A stretch of DNA of 23,109 bases, taken from JAKORR01 sp964608495. Lineage in GTDB: Bacteria > Armatimonadota > Zipacnadia > Zipacnadales > FEN-943. The translations under genes were made by a program, and so were the position numbers. The notes below the pieces were generated by a model. It did no database searches and was not told the DNA's origin. It saw only the letters and a list, made by a program, of their open reading frames with translations. Shown in pieces: positions 16,612-23,109 of this stretch; within the stretch, counting starts at the first letter, position 1; every line of letters begins with the position of its first letter. Location: NCBI GenBank assembly GCA_964608495.1, contig CAZSOQ010000068.1, positions 1-23,109 on the forward strand. The letters run 5' to 3'.

Positions 16612-19160
16612 GTCATCCCCGCCGCCGCGTCCCGACCGCCGTCCTGCCACGGGGGCAGAAGGCCGGCCGGATCGAAGGCCTGCTTGAGCCGCGCCGCCAG
16701 GTGGGCGCTGGGGCGCGTGGTATCCGCATAGAGATCAGCGGCCGAGCCGGGCAGACGTCTGGCGTCGGCCAGCCCTTCGGGCTGGATCGCGGCATCGGGC
16801 AGGCGCAGGAGGCCCGCCAGGGGCCACAACTCGCGCAGGTCCCCCGGATGCTCCACGGCGAAGCGCACTGCGGCCGCCCGGGCCAGGGCGAAGAGGGGCG
16901 CTTGGGTCGCGGCAAGGGCCGGGCGGTCGGCCCGAGGGGCGCCTGTGGGCTCGCCCGCGTACAGGACCCGGCATTCGTGGGCCGATGCCAGGGCCTCCAG
17001 CAGCCGCAGGGACTCCGCCACCTCCGCCTCCCAGCCCGCAAGGCGCAGCAGCGCGACCCAGTCGTTGGTCTCCTGGACGACGTAGGGAGCGACACCCGTG
17101 GGCCAGGCCGTGACGGAGGCCATAGCGGCCGGCGAGCGGGCGAGCTCGCGGCACAGGCCGTCGAAGGCCCCCGCCGAAGGCGCCCCGAGCAGCAGGTCGG
17201 CCTCAGCCTCGGGCAGGGGATGGGTACGCAGGGTGACGGCCAGGAGCAGGCCCAGGGAGCAGAAGCTCCCGACGAAGAGGCGCTCGAGGGCGTAGCCGCT
17301 GACGTTCTTCACGCAGGAGCTGCCCAGCCTCAGCAGATGCCCCCCGGCAGCCACGCGCAAGCCCGTGACGATGTCCCTGGCGGCTCCGTAGCGGGTCAGG
17401 GCCGGCGTGGGGCGGGCCGTTGCGACCAGGGATCCGACGCTGAGCTCGGGATTCTCCCGGCGCCAGAGGCCGACCGTTTGCCCCTTGTCGGCCACGACCT
17501 CCTGCAGGGCGCCGAGGGTCATCCCCGCGCCGACCGTGATCGTCAGGTTGCTGGCGTCGTAGTCGAGGACGCCGGCGAGGCCGTCCAGCCTCACAGCCAT
17601 GCAGTCGGGGCGCTCGAGGACGCTCTGATCGGGCGCGTGCAGGGGGACCCCATCGCGCAGGGCGGCGGCGAGGAGGTCCACCGCTTCGGCCTCGGTCGCC
17701 GGGGAGACTGGGCCGGGGCGTGCCTCCTGCAGGGCTTCGCTGACGGACAGGGGCGCAAGGGCCTCGACGTCCTCCTCGTCGGGCAGGACCTTGCCGGGGT
17801 TGAGGATACCGGCGGGATCGAAGGCCTTCTTGACGGCCCACATCGCGCGCAGCTCGTGCGCCGAGTAGGCGCGGGTCATCCACTTGCGCTTCTGCGAGCC
17901 GATCCCGTGCTCGCCGGTGAGGACGCCCCCGAGGCGCAGGGCCATCTCGGTGACGGCCTCGTCGGCGCCGATGGCGCGGGCCATCTGCTCCTGGTCGCGC
18001 GGATCGAAGAGCACCTGGGGGTGGAGGTTGCCGTCGCCGGCGTGGAAGACGTTGCCTATGGAGAGGCCGAAGCGCCTGGCCACCGCGGTGATCTCGGCGA
18101 GGGCCTGGGGGAGCTTGCTGCGCGGGAGGGTGACGTCCGTGCTGAACTTGGCCGGGGCCACGAGAGACAGGGCGGCGGTGGCGCCCTTGCGGCCGCGCCA
18201 CAGGCGCTCGCGTTCCTGCTCTTCCTCGGCCCACTCGAACCGCAGGACGCCGTGGCGGCCGCAGGTCTCCTGCACGCGCTCGGCCTGGGGGCGCAGGGAC
18301 TCGGCCAGACCGTCTATCTCCACCACCAGCACGGCCTCCACGTCCTGGGGGTAGCCCACGCGGTCGTACACCTCGATGGCCTCGATCACCACGCGGTCTA
18401 TCATCTCGAGGGTGGCCGGCAGCAGTCCGGCGGCGATGATGTCGGCCACCGCCGCGGCGGCGTCCTCGATCGCACCGAAGCAGGCGAGCATCGTGATCAG
18501 GGCCGGCGGCTGGGGGAGCAGGCGGCAGGTGATCTCGGTGACGACGCCGAGGGTCCCCTCGCTGCCGATGACCAGCCCCCTCAGGTCCAGCCCCGCGTCG
18601 AGCAGGGACAGGCCACCGAGCCTGACGACCTCGGCGTCGGCGGTGACGACGGTGAGGCCCGTGACGTGGTTGGCCGTGACGCCGTACTTGAGGCAGTGAG
18701 GGCCGCCCGCGTTCTCGGCCACGTTCCCGCCCATGCTGCAGGCGATCTGGCTGGCCGGGTCGGGCGCGTACATCAGGCCCCGGGCGCTGACGACCGCGTC
18801 CAGGTCGGCGTTGATCAGCCCCGGCTGCACGACGGCGCGCAGGTTGTCCTCGTCCACCTCGAGCACGTCGGCCATGCGCGTGAGACTGAGCACCACGCCA
18901 CCGCGCACCGGGATCGGGCCGCCGGACAGACTCGTGGCCGACCCCCGCGGCGTCACGGGCACGCCGCGAGCCGCGCAGGCCGCCACCACCGCCACCACGT
19001 CCTCCGTCGAGCGCGGGAGCACCACCACGTCCGGCAGGGAGGTCTGCAGCGTGGCGTCGTAGCTGTAAACCTCCAGGTCCCGCCGGTCGCAGAGCACCGC
19101 GTCCTCCCCCAGGCAGGACCTGAGATGGGCGATCAGCTCGGGGGCTGGAGGGCTGGACAT
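16608..19160 (-). CDS. GlcD-GlcE fusion: FAD-linked glycolate/lactate oxidase
   Basis: 850 residues, close to the sum of separate GlcD (about 500) and GlcE (about 350). The first half is a complete GlcD-type FAD oxidase: PRGSATSLSGG (71-81) and GSEGTLGVVTEI (199-210) in the FAD domain, then HAGDGNLHP (373-381), GEHGIG (416-421) and FDPAGILNPGKVLP (447-460). After a linker at about 461-480, a second FAD-binding module begins. It has LDYDASNLTITVGAGMTLG and CVKNVSGYALERLFVGSFCSLG and ends in FDPAGLLPPW, as in GlcE. I see no stop or frameshift between the halves, so this is a true fusion. It should oxidise a 2-hydroxy acid and pass electrons to GlcF. It lies 59 nt downstream of the lyxose isomerase gene, probably in one operon. 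Confidence 0.88.
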   Translation of the reverse strand: MSSPPAPELIAHLRSCLGEDAVLCDRRDLEVYSYDATLQTSLPDVVVLPRSTEDVVAVVAACAARGVPVTPRGSATSLSGGPIPVRGGVVLSLTRMADVLEVDEDNLRAVVQPGLINADLDAVVSARGLMYAPDPASQIACSMGGNVAENAGGPHCLKYGVTANHVTGLTVVTADAEVVRLGGLSLLDAGLDLRGLVIGSEGTLGVVTEITCRLLPQPPALITMLACFGAIEDAAAAVADIIAAGLLPATLEMIDRVVIEAIEVYDRVGYPQDVEAVLVVEIDGLAESLRPQAERVQETCGRHGVLRFEWAEEEQERERLWRGRKGATAALSLVAPAKFSTDVTLPRSKLPQALAEITAVARRFGLSIGNVFHAGDGNLHPQVLFDPRDQEQMARAIGADEAVTEMALRLGGVLTGEHGIGSQKRKWMTRAYSAHELRAMWAVKKAFDPAGILNPGKVLPDEEDVEALAPLSVSEALQEARPGPVSPATEAEAVDLLAAALRDGVPLHAPDQSVLERPDCMAVRLDGLAGVLDYDASNLTITVGAGMTLGALQEVVADKGQTVGLWRRENPELSVGSLVATARPTPALTRYGAARDIVTGLRVAAGGHLLRLGSSCVKNVSGYALERLFVGSFCSLGLLLAVTLRTHPLPEAEADLLLGAPSAGAFDGLCRELARSPAAMASVTAWPTGVAPYVVQETNDWVALLRLAGWEAEVAESLRLLEALASAHECRVLYAGEPTGAPRADRPALAATQAPLFALARAAAVRFAVEHPGDLRELWPLAGLLRLPDAAIQPEGLADARRLPGSAADLYADTTRPSAHLAARLKQAFDPAGLLPPWQDGGRDAAAGMT

Positions 19161-19219
19161 GGGCGTGTTGCGGCGGGACGACGGCTCGGCTCAGCCCCGG
19201 AGACCCGTCGGCGGGGCCG

Positions 19220-19930
19220 CTAGTCGCCGGCGCCGGGGTACTCCCAGCACATCAGGTGTACGGGCTCCACGTCGGGCCTGATGCCCGGGAACCGCGGGTA
19301 TTCCGGGATGAAGACGTTGTCCGTCTCGTCGTCGTTCACCGCCGAGACCTCGCCGGTAAGCACCGGGCCCTTGCCGGTCTCACCCCAGAACTTGTGGTGC
19401 AGGTAGGAAGGCAAGGTCACGCTCTCGCCGGGCTCGAGACGGATCGTGTGCTGGGAGGGCACCTCGACCACGCGCCCGTCTATCGAGAGCACCACGGGCG
19501 TGTCGAGCAGCTCGCCGCTCTCGGTCGCGTTCCGCACCTCGACCAGCAGCACCCCGCCGCCGCGGTTGATGATGTCCTCCCGCTTGCTGCGGTGGTGGTG
19601 GTAGGGGCAGAGCTGGTCCTCGCCCACGATCATGATCTTCTCGCAGTAACTCTTGGGGTAGATCCTGGGCTTCGCGGCGTTGCCGTTGCGGATCGTGAAG
19701 AGGACCAGGCCGATCTCTCCGAACCGGCCGGTGCCGTAGTCCGTGATGTCCCACCCGAGACGGTTGTCGCGGATCTCGTCGTACTCGTGCCCCTTGGTCT
19801 GCCAGTCCGCCGGAGACCAGGAGGCGAAGGGCGGCAGGCGGAAGTGCATGCGCTCGCAGAAGGCTATCGCGTCGAGGACGATCTGGTTGACCTGGGAGCG
19901 CGGCATCTTGGGGCCTTCGGACTCGGCCAT
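19220..19930 (-). CDS. D-lyxose ketol-isomerase (cupin family)
   Basis: 236 residues, cytoplasmic. It matches the D-lyxose/D-mannose isomerase family, which is a metal-dependent cupin. The metal-binding motif is visible as YHHHRSKRED: His111, His113 and Glu118 are likely ligands, with His178 or His179 in LPSYLHHKFWGE as the fourth. Further family marks are WDITDYGTGRFGEIGL (60-75), the KPRIYPKSYCEKIMIV strand (87-102) and LEPGESVTLP. The reaction is D-lyxose to D-xylulose, often with D-mannose/D-fructose as well. GAGGTGAG lies just upstream of the start (minus strand, about 19937-19944). It is the first gene of a minus-strand unit with the GlcD-GlcE fusion. Specificity cannot be separated from related cupin isomerases by eye. 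Confidence 0.85.
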   Translation of the reverse strand: MAESEGPKMPRSQVNQIVLDAIAFCERMHFRLPPFASWSPADWQTKGHEYDEIRDNRLGWDITDYGTGRFGEIGLVLFTIRNGNAAKPRIYPKSYCEKIMIVGEDQLCPYHHHRSKREDIINRGGGVLLVEVRNATESGELLDTPVVLSIDGRVVEVPSQHTIRLEPGESVTLPSYLHHKFWGETGKGPVLTGEVSAVNDDETDNVFIPEYPRFPGIRPDVEPVHLMCWEYPGAGD

Positions 19931-20043
19931 CGCTGCTCACCTCGCCATCCGGTTGCGCGTGCATCGGGACCCTGGTGACGCCTGCCCGAAGCCCACAGGA
20001 GGGGATGAGTAGCCCCCGAGGCCGTGGGGACAGGCGCGCAGGT

Positions 20044-20072
20044 AGTATACAGCGGCGCCGGGATTCTGACAC
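20044..20072 (-). promoter_or_regulatory. Promoter for lyxose isomerase/glcDE unit
   Basis: On the minus strand, GTGTCA (20067-20072) is followed by a 17-nt spacer and TATACT (20044-20049), a 5-of-6 match to TATAAT. The RNA would start near 20037 and have a leader of about 107 nt. That leader contains complementary GC-rich runs (CCCAC/GTGGG) that could fold. It is back to back with the plus-strand promoter at 20148-20176. Confidence 0.6.
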
Positions 20073-20147
20073 CAGTCGCCGCGGGCGCCCTGGAAGCGGG
20101 CGCAGGGCCGCGGGGTCCGGGCTTCGGTGGCGGCCTGAAGACGGGGG

Positions 20148-20176
20148 TTGACGAATGGAGGGCGGCGTGCTACACT
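20148..20176 (+). promoter_or_regulatory. Strong sigma-70-type promoter of the attenuated operon
   Basis: TTGACG (20148-20153), an exact 17-nt spacer, and TACACT (20171-20176). This is the best promoter match I see in the window. The predicted start point is about 20183-20187, so the RNA begins within a few bases of the leader-peptide ATG at 20187. Confidence 0.75.
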
Positions 20177-20186
20177 CCCGCTCACG

Positions 20187-20240
20187 ATGGGTAACAGCAA
20201 CTCTTGGTACTGGCGCTTTAGCTTTGGGTGGGCCGCTTAA
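20187..20240 (+). CDS. Trp-rich leader peptide (attenuator peptide)
   Basis: A 17-codon frame, MGNSNSWYWRFSFGWAA, ending in TAA. Trp is at codons 7, 9 and 15. With one Tyr and two Phe, six of 17 residues are aromatic, far above chance. It begins 10 nt after a near-consensus -10, so its mRNA is leaderless or nearly so, and I see no ribosome site that could lie in the transcript. Known trp-operon leader peptides behave this way: a ribosome stalled at Trp codons when charged tRNA-Trp is short changes the folding of the RNA behind it. The downstream RNA contains matching antiterminator and terminator helices. The peptide itself is expected to have no further role. A chance ORF is possible but unlikely, given promoter, peptide and terminator together. 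Confidence 0.78.
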   Translation: MGNSNSWYWRFSFGWAA

Positions 20241-20318
20241 TCTGCGGGCCGCGCGCCGAGAGTTTCTGTAACCACCACCGGCAATCCTGATACAGCACAC
20301 GAGCCGCGGAGCCTGCAG
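20212..20318 (+). promoter_or_regulatory. Attenuator: pause (1:2) and antiterminator (2:3) helices
   Basis: Pause helix: GGCGC (20212-20216) pairs with GCGCC (20253-20257), and CCGC (20233-20236) with GCGG (20244-20247), so it overlaps codons 9-17 of the leader peptide. Antiterminator: CTGC (20242-20245) pairs with GCAG (20315-20318), GG (20246-20247) with CC (20312-20313), and CCGCG (20249-20253) with CGCGG (20305-20309). That is 11 pairs, using the same bases as the left arm of the terminator at 20302-20350. The two folds exclude each other. By the known trp model, stalling at Trp7 or Trp9 would free segment 2 and favour readthrough. These pairings were found by eye and no folding energies were computed. 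Confidence 0.68.
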
Positions 20319-20350
20319 AATAAGCAGCGCTACCGCGGTTTTTGCGTTTT
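20302..20350 (+). terminator. Intrinsic terminator of the leader (attenuator)
   Basis: CCGCGG (20304-20309) pairs with CCGCGG (20333-20338), AGC (20310-20312) with GCT (20329-20331), and CTGC (20313-20316) with GCAG (20324-20327), around the loop AGAATAA with two single-base bulges. A run of five T follows (20339-20343), then GCG and four more T. This is the only hairpin in the window with a proper T-tract. It lies 62 nt after the leader stop and 130 nt before the first structural gene. Confidence 0.82.
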
Positions 20351-20410
20351 CGGATATGATGGTCATCGGCTGAGAACAGAGGTGGAAGACGGCAAAAACG
20401 GCTCCGGCGC

Positions 20411-20451
20411 TCCCGGCCGGCGAGAAAAGCGCGAGGTGGCGACGGCCGGGA
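20411..20451 (+). other. Hairpin between attenuator and first structural gene
   Basis: TCCCGGCCG (20411-20419) pairs perfectly with CGGCCGGGA (20443-20451), a 9-bp stem with a 23-nt loop, ending about 17 nt before the ribosome site GGGAGGAGGG of the next gene. There is no T-tract. It may protect the 5' end of processed mRNA or be incidental in GC-rich DNA. The remaining bases from 20351 to 20480 hold no other feature I can support. Confidence 0.35.
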
Positions 20452-20480
20452 AAGAGAGCCAAACGAAGGGAGGAGGGCGC

Positions 20481-21464
20481 ATGCTCAAGATAGCGTTAGC
20501 AGGAGCGGGGAGCCTGGGCGGCGACCACGCGCGCAACTTCGCGTCCATCGAGGGCTGCGAGATCGCCGTGGTTTACGACGTCGTCACCCCTAACGCTGAA
20601 GCCCTGGCCGCCGAGGTGGGTGCGGAGGTTGCGGAAGCCGAGGACCGTCTGTACGCCGATGACATTGACGTGGTGGTCATCGCGACCCCGACGCCCTTCC
20701 ACGCCGATTACTGCGTGAAGGCCGCGAGGGCGGGCAAGGACATCTTCTGCGAGAAGCCCCTGGCCCGGACCCTCGAGCAGGGCGAGGCGATCCTCGAAGC
20801 CTTGCGGGACGCGGGCGTGACGATGATGGTGGGGCACGTGCTGCGGTGGTTCGAGCCCTACGCCAAAGCGCGAGACCTGATCCGCCAGGGCGCCGTGGGC
20901 GACGTGGGCATGGTTCGGCTGACGCGGATCAACACGATGCCGGGGGGCGCGGGAAGCTGGTTCTCGAAGTACGACTGGAGCGGCGGCGTGATCCTGGACA
21001 TGTCCATCCACGACCTGGACTGGGTGCTGTGGACGCTGGGGCCGGTCAAGCGCGTGTATGTGCAGGGCCTGTACGAGCGGATGCCCGTGATGGACTACGC
21101 CCTGATGAGCCTGCGGATGCAGAGCGGAGCGATCGTGCATGTCGAGGGGTCCTGGGCGGACCTGGGCCTGTTCCGCACGAGCTTCGAGGTGGCCGGCAGT
21201 GGGGGCCTCATCGAGCACGACAGCACGCGGAACGTGACCCTGACGGTCCAGAGCCGCGAGACAGCGGCCGACGTGGACGCCGTGCAGCGGCCGACGAGTC
21301 CGGCACTGAAGTCGCCCTACCTGGTCGAGGACGAGCACTTCATCGAGTGCGTGCGGACCGGGGCGACGCCGATGGTGACGCCGGAGGACGCCTTCGAGGC
21401 GATGCGCCTGGGGCTGGTGTGCTGCCAGAGCGCCGAGACCGGACAGGTAGTGAGGCTCAGCTAA
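20481..21464 (+). CDS. Gfo/Idh/MocA family oxidoreductase
   Basis: 327 residues, cytoplasmic, NAD(P)-dependent. The Rossmann domain opens with MLKIALAGAGSLGGDHARNF; its glycine loop is at 8-14. It continues with VVVIATPTPFHADY (64-77) and the CEKPLARTLEQG segment with Glu-Lys-Pro at 91-93. The C-terminal beta-sheet domain has GGVILDMSIHDLDW, where Asp173 and His177 match the usual catalytic pair. Family members oxidise or reduce sugars, inositols or related compounds; the substrate is not readable. ATG 20481 follows GGGAGGAGGG. The frame is open back to 20382, but that part is leader RNA. It is the first structural gene behind the Trp-rich attenuator and is followed after 15 nt by a second member of the family. 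Confidence 0.9.
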   Translation: MLKIALAGAGSLGGDHARNFASIEGCEIAVVYDVVTPNAEALAAEVGAEVAEAEDRLYADDIDVVVIATPTPFHADYCVKAARAGKDIFCEKPLARTLEQGEAILEALRDAGVTMMVGHVLRWFEPYAKARDLIRQGAVGDVGMVRLTRINTMPGGAGSWFSKYDWSGGVILDMSIHDLDWVLWTLGPVKRVYVQGLYERMPVMDYALMSLRMQSGAIVHVEGSWADLGLFRTSFEVAGSGGLIEHDSTRNVTLTVQSRETAADVDAVQRPTSPALKSPYLVEDEHFIECVRTGATPMVTPEDAFEAMRLGLVCCQSAETGQVVRLS

Positions 21465-21479
21465 AGGAGGGCGATGACG

Positions 21480-22466
21480 ATGGCAACCAGGATCGGCATA
21501 ATCAGCTTCGCCCACATGCACTCGCTCAGCTATGCCCACTGCCTCAAGCAGCTCGTGGACGTGGACTTCGTGGGCATCGCGGACGACGACGCCGAGCGCG
21601 CGGCGCGGATGGCCCGGCAGTTCGAGGTGCCGGCGATGGCCGAGGACGACCTGCTGAGCGAGGTGGACGGCGTGGTCATCACGACCGAGAACGTCGGCCA
21701 CAAGAAGAAGACGGTGAAGGCCGCGGCGGCGGGCGTGCACGTGCTGTGCGAGAAGCCGCTGTCGGTGTCCATGGCCGATGGGCAGGCCATGATTGACGCC
21801 TGCGGCGAGGCGGGGGTGCAGCTCATGCAGGCCTTCCCGTGCCGGTACGGCCCGGCCTATCAGGAAGCTCAGCGGATGATGGACGAGGGCGCGATCGGGG
21901 ACATCGTGGCGATAAAGGGGACCAATCGGGGCCGTAACCCGGGCGGATGGTTCGTCGAGCCCGAGCTGTCCGGTGGCGGCGCGACGGTGGACCACACGGT
22001 GCACATCGCGGACCTGATCCGGGCCATCACGGGCGACGAGTACGACACGGTCTACTGCGAGCAGGACCGGTTCTTCAACCCCGAGCTGAAGTGCGACGAC
22101 ACCGGGCTGATCAGCATGAGGATGAAGGGCGGCGCCTTCGCCACGCTGGACTGCTCGTGGTCGCGGCCGCCGCACTATCCGGTGTGGGGCGACGCGACGC
22201 TGTACGTGGTGGGCACGAAGGCGAATGTGGACGTGGACCTTTTCATCGAGCGGCTGGATGTGTACCGCAACGCGGACCGCAGCTACGTCTGGGACGCCTA
22301 CGGGCACGCGCCGGACCTGGGGCTGGTGGCGGACTTCGCGCGGTGTGTGGCGGGCGGGGAGCCGGTGCCTGTGACGGGCGAGGACGGGCTGCGGGCGCTG
22401 GAAGTGGCGCTGGCGGCCCACGAGTCCGCGCGGACGGGCGAGGTAGTCAGGCTGCCGCTGAGGTGA
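21480..22466 (+). CDS. Gfo/Idh/MocA family oxidoreductase, FAHMH variant
   Basis: 328 residues, cytoplasmic. It resembles its upstream neighbour in layout: a Rossmann domain, LCEKPLSVSMADG with Glu-Lys-Pro at 91-93, and GGGATVDHTVHIADLI where Asp171 and His175 match the catalytic positions. The N-terminus is different: IGIISFAHMHSLSYA replaces the usual GxGxxG loop. This His-containing variant occurs in a recognisable subgroup of the family. The protein may bind the cofactor differently or be a non-standard member. ATG 21480 is preferred over ATG 21474, because GGAGG at 21466-21470 is only 3 nt before the latter and 9 nt before the former. The ribosome site abuts the stop of the preceding gene, so the two are cotranscribed. 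Confidence 0.88.
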   Translation: MATRIGIISFAHMHSLSYAHCLKQLVDVDFVGIADDDAERAARMARQFEVPAMAEDDLLSEVDGVVITTENVGHKKKTVKAAAAGVHVLCEKPLSVSMADGQAMIDACGEAGVQLMQAFPCRYGPAYQEAQRMMDEGAIGDIVAIKGTNRGRNPGGWFVEPELSGGGATVDHTVHIADLIRAITGDEYDTVYCEQDRFFNPELKCDDTGLISMRMKGGAFATLDCSWSRPPHYPVWGDATLYVVGTKANVDVDLFIERLDVYRNADRSYVWDAYGHAPDLGLVADFARCVAGGEPVPVTGEDGLRALEVALAAHESARTGEVVRLPLR

Positions 22467-22472
22467 GGAAGC

Positions 22473-22868
22473 GTGGGCAAGGACATGGACGGCCCTAGCG
22501 CGGTCCGGCGGGCACTCAAGCACCTGGCGGCCGCCAGGGCGCTGCAAGCGGCCCAACTGTACGTGGACGTCTACTTCCACTGCCAGCAGGCGCTGGAACT
22601 GGTCATCAAGGCGGTGTATGCGGAACGCACCAAGCAGCGCTGGCCGAGGATCCACAACCTGGTCGAGCTGTCGGACATGGCCGAAGTGGAGCTCGCGCCG
22701 GACATGCGTAGGCTGTTCGCGGACCTGTCTGAGCTGTACGTGCGGACGCGGTACGACATGGACGTGCTGTCGGAGCTCGAGGACGAAGGCAGAGCGCGCA
22801 GGACACTGAGCGAGACTGAGGAGGCAGCGGAATGGCTCATGGGCCTGCTGGCGTGCAAGAGCGAGTGA
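22473..22868 (+). CDS. HEPN-domain protein
   Basis: 131 residues, cytoplasmic, predicted all-helical. The HEPN pattern is seen in the helix YVDVYFHCQQALELVIKAVYAE (30-51), the turn with PRIHNLVELSD (58-68), and the closing helix with LSELYVRTRYDMD (85-97). GTG 22473 has GAGGTGA at 22460-22466, 6 nt upstream. HEPN proteins next to minimal nucleotidyltransferases form toxin-antitoxin or similar pairs, in which HEPN is often an RNase with an R-x(4-6)-H motif. Here the segment reads RTRYDMD with no histidine. It is therefore closer to the RYxD-type HEPN group of PF05168, and RNase activity is uncertain. The gene ends overlapping the nucleotidyltransferase start by 37 nt. Confidence 0.8.
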   Translation: MGKDMDGPSAVRRALKHLAAARALQAAQLYVDVYFHCQQALELVIKAVYAERTKQRWPRIHNLVELSDMAEVELAPDMRRLFADLSELYVRTRYDMDVLSELEDEGRARRTLSETEEAAEWLMGLLACKSE

Positions 22869-23109
22869 CCGCGACGGTGGAGGAGCTGCGGCGGCGTCTC
22901 CCGGTCTCGGCCATAGTCGTCTATGGCTCCCAGGTCGAGGGCCGCGCCGACCAGTGGAGCGACGTTGACATCGCGGTCTTCAGCCCGGCAGTGGAAACCA
23001 TGAGTCTGGACGACGAGCTGGACCTGCTCTACGAGGTCCACGAGGCGGTCGGACATGACATAGACATCCGGCTGTTCAGTGACCGATCGCTGGAGGAAGC
23101 GGCCACGCG
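22832..23109 (+). CDS. Minimal nucleotidyltransferase (MNT), 3'-truncated by window end
   Basis: The first 92 residues are visible; the gene runs off the window. It carries the polymerase-beta-type signature YGSQVEGRADQWSDVDIAVF (31-50). Gly32-Ser33 and the two metal-binding aspartates Asp44 and Asp46 are intact, and a third acid is likely in HDIDIRLF (Asp77 or Asp79). ATG 22832 has GAGGAGG at 22818-22824, an ideal 7-nt spacing, so translation starts inside the HEPN gene. A later GTG at 22853 lacks this support. In known MntA-HepT systems the MNT modifies and neutralises the HEPN toxin by adding nucleotides. Whether this pair works so is inference, because the HEPN partner lacks the usual catalytic histidine. 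Confidence 0.82.
   Translation, partial: MAHGPAGVQERVTATVEELRRRLPVSAIVVYGSQVEGRADQWSDVDIAVFSPAVETMSLDDELDLLYEVHEAVGHDIDIRLFSDRSLEEAAT

Noticed and set aside
16701..19223. 840-residue plus-strand frame opposite the GlcD-GlcE fusion
   Set aside because: Gly/Gln/Arg/His-rich shadow; the minus strand has all FAD oxidase motifs.
20355..20360. TATGAT as a second promoter after the attenuator
   Set aside because: No acceptable -35 at 16-18 nt spacing.
20496..22655. 719-residue minus-strand frame opposite the two oxidoreductases
   Set aside because: Spans two clear genes and their junction, and is His/Arg/Pro-rich.
1..23109. CRISPR array, insertion sequence or phage genes
   Set aside because: No regularly spaced repeats, transposase or integrase motifs were seen.

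Overview
The window is GC-rich bacterial DNA, densely packed with genes on both strands and using GTG as well as ATG starts. The gene mix points to a free-living, plant- or mucus-glycan-degrading bacterium: GxGYxYP, CBM9-like, DUF4432, GH106, GH29 and GH63-like proteins together with Gfo/Idh/MocA oxidoreductases and a fused GlcD-GlcE. Such a mix is common in Armatimonadota and in PVC or Hydrogenedentota-type lineages. That placement is inference only, because no rRNA or marker gene is present.

Layout. (1) 1-2181, plus strand: the end of an ECF-type ABC ATPase, its T-component membrane protein (4-nt overlap), and a secreted CBM9-like protein (26-nt overlap). (2) 2326-9379, plus strand: a DUF4432 sugar-epimerase-like protein, a secreted GxGYxYP protein with C-terminal beta-sandwich and CBM35-like regions, a 374-nt structured gap, and a large cytoplasmic GH106-type rhamnosidase. 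(3) 9655-14528: a GH29 fucosidase (minus) divergent from a secreted GH63-like glycosidase with an N-terminal CBM (plus). (4) 14614-19930: glcF (minus), a secreted YbjN-like protein (plus), a glcD-glcE fusion (minus) and D-lyxose isomerase (minus). (5) 20148-23109, plus strand: a promoter, a 17-codon Trp-rich leader peptide, a mutually exclusive antiterminator/terminator pair, two Gfo/Idh/MocA oxidoreductases, a HEPN protein and a minimal nucleotidyltransferase cut by the window edge.

How the genes may work together. The hydrolases suggest removal of rhamnosyl, fucosyl and glucosyl-type residues from a branched glycan. The epimerase, isomerase and oxidoreductases could process the released sugars. 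GlcDE/GlcF could oxidise 2-hydroxy acids such as lactate or glycolate arising from deoxysugar or pentose breakdown. This pathway is inferred from neighbourhood, not shown.

The most striking element is at 20148-20350. A near-consensus sigma-70 promoter fires almost directly onto the ATG of a peptide, MGNSNSWYWRFSFGWAA, followed by what looks like a textbook transcription attenuator. The genes behind it are sugar-type oxidoreductases and a HEPN/nucleotidyltransferase pair, not tryptophan biosynthesis genes.
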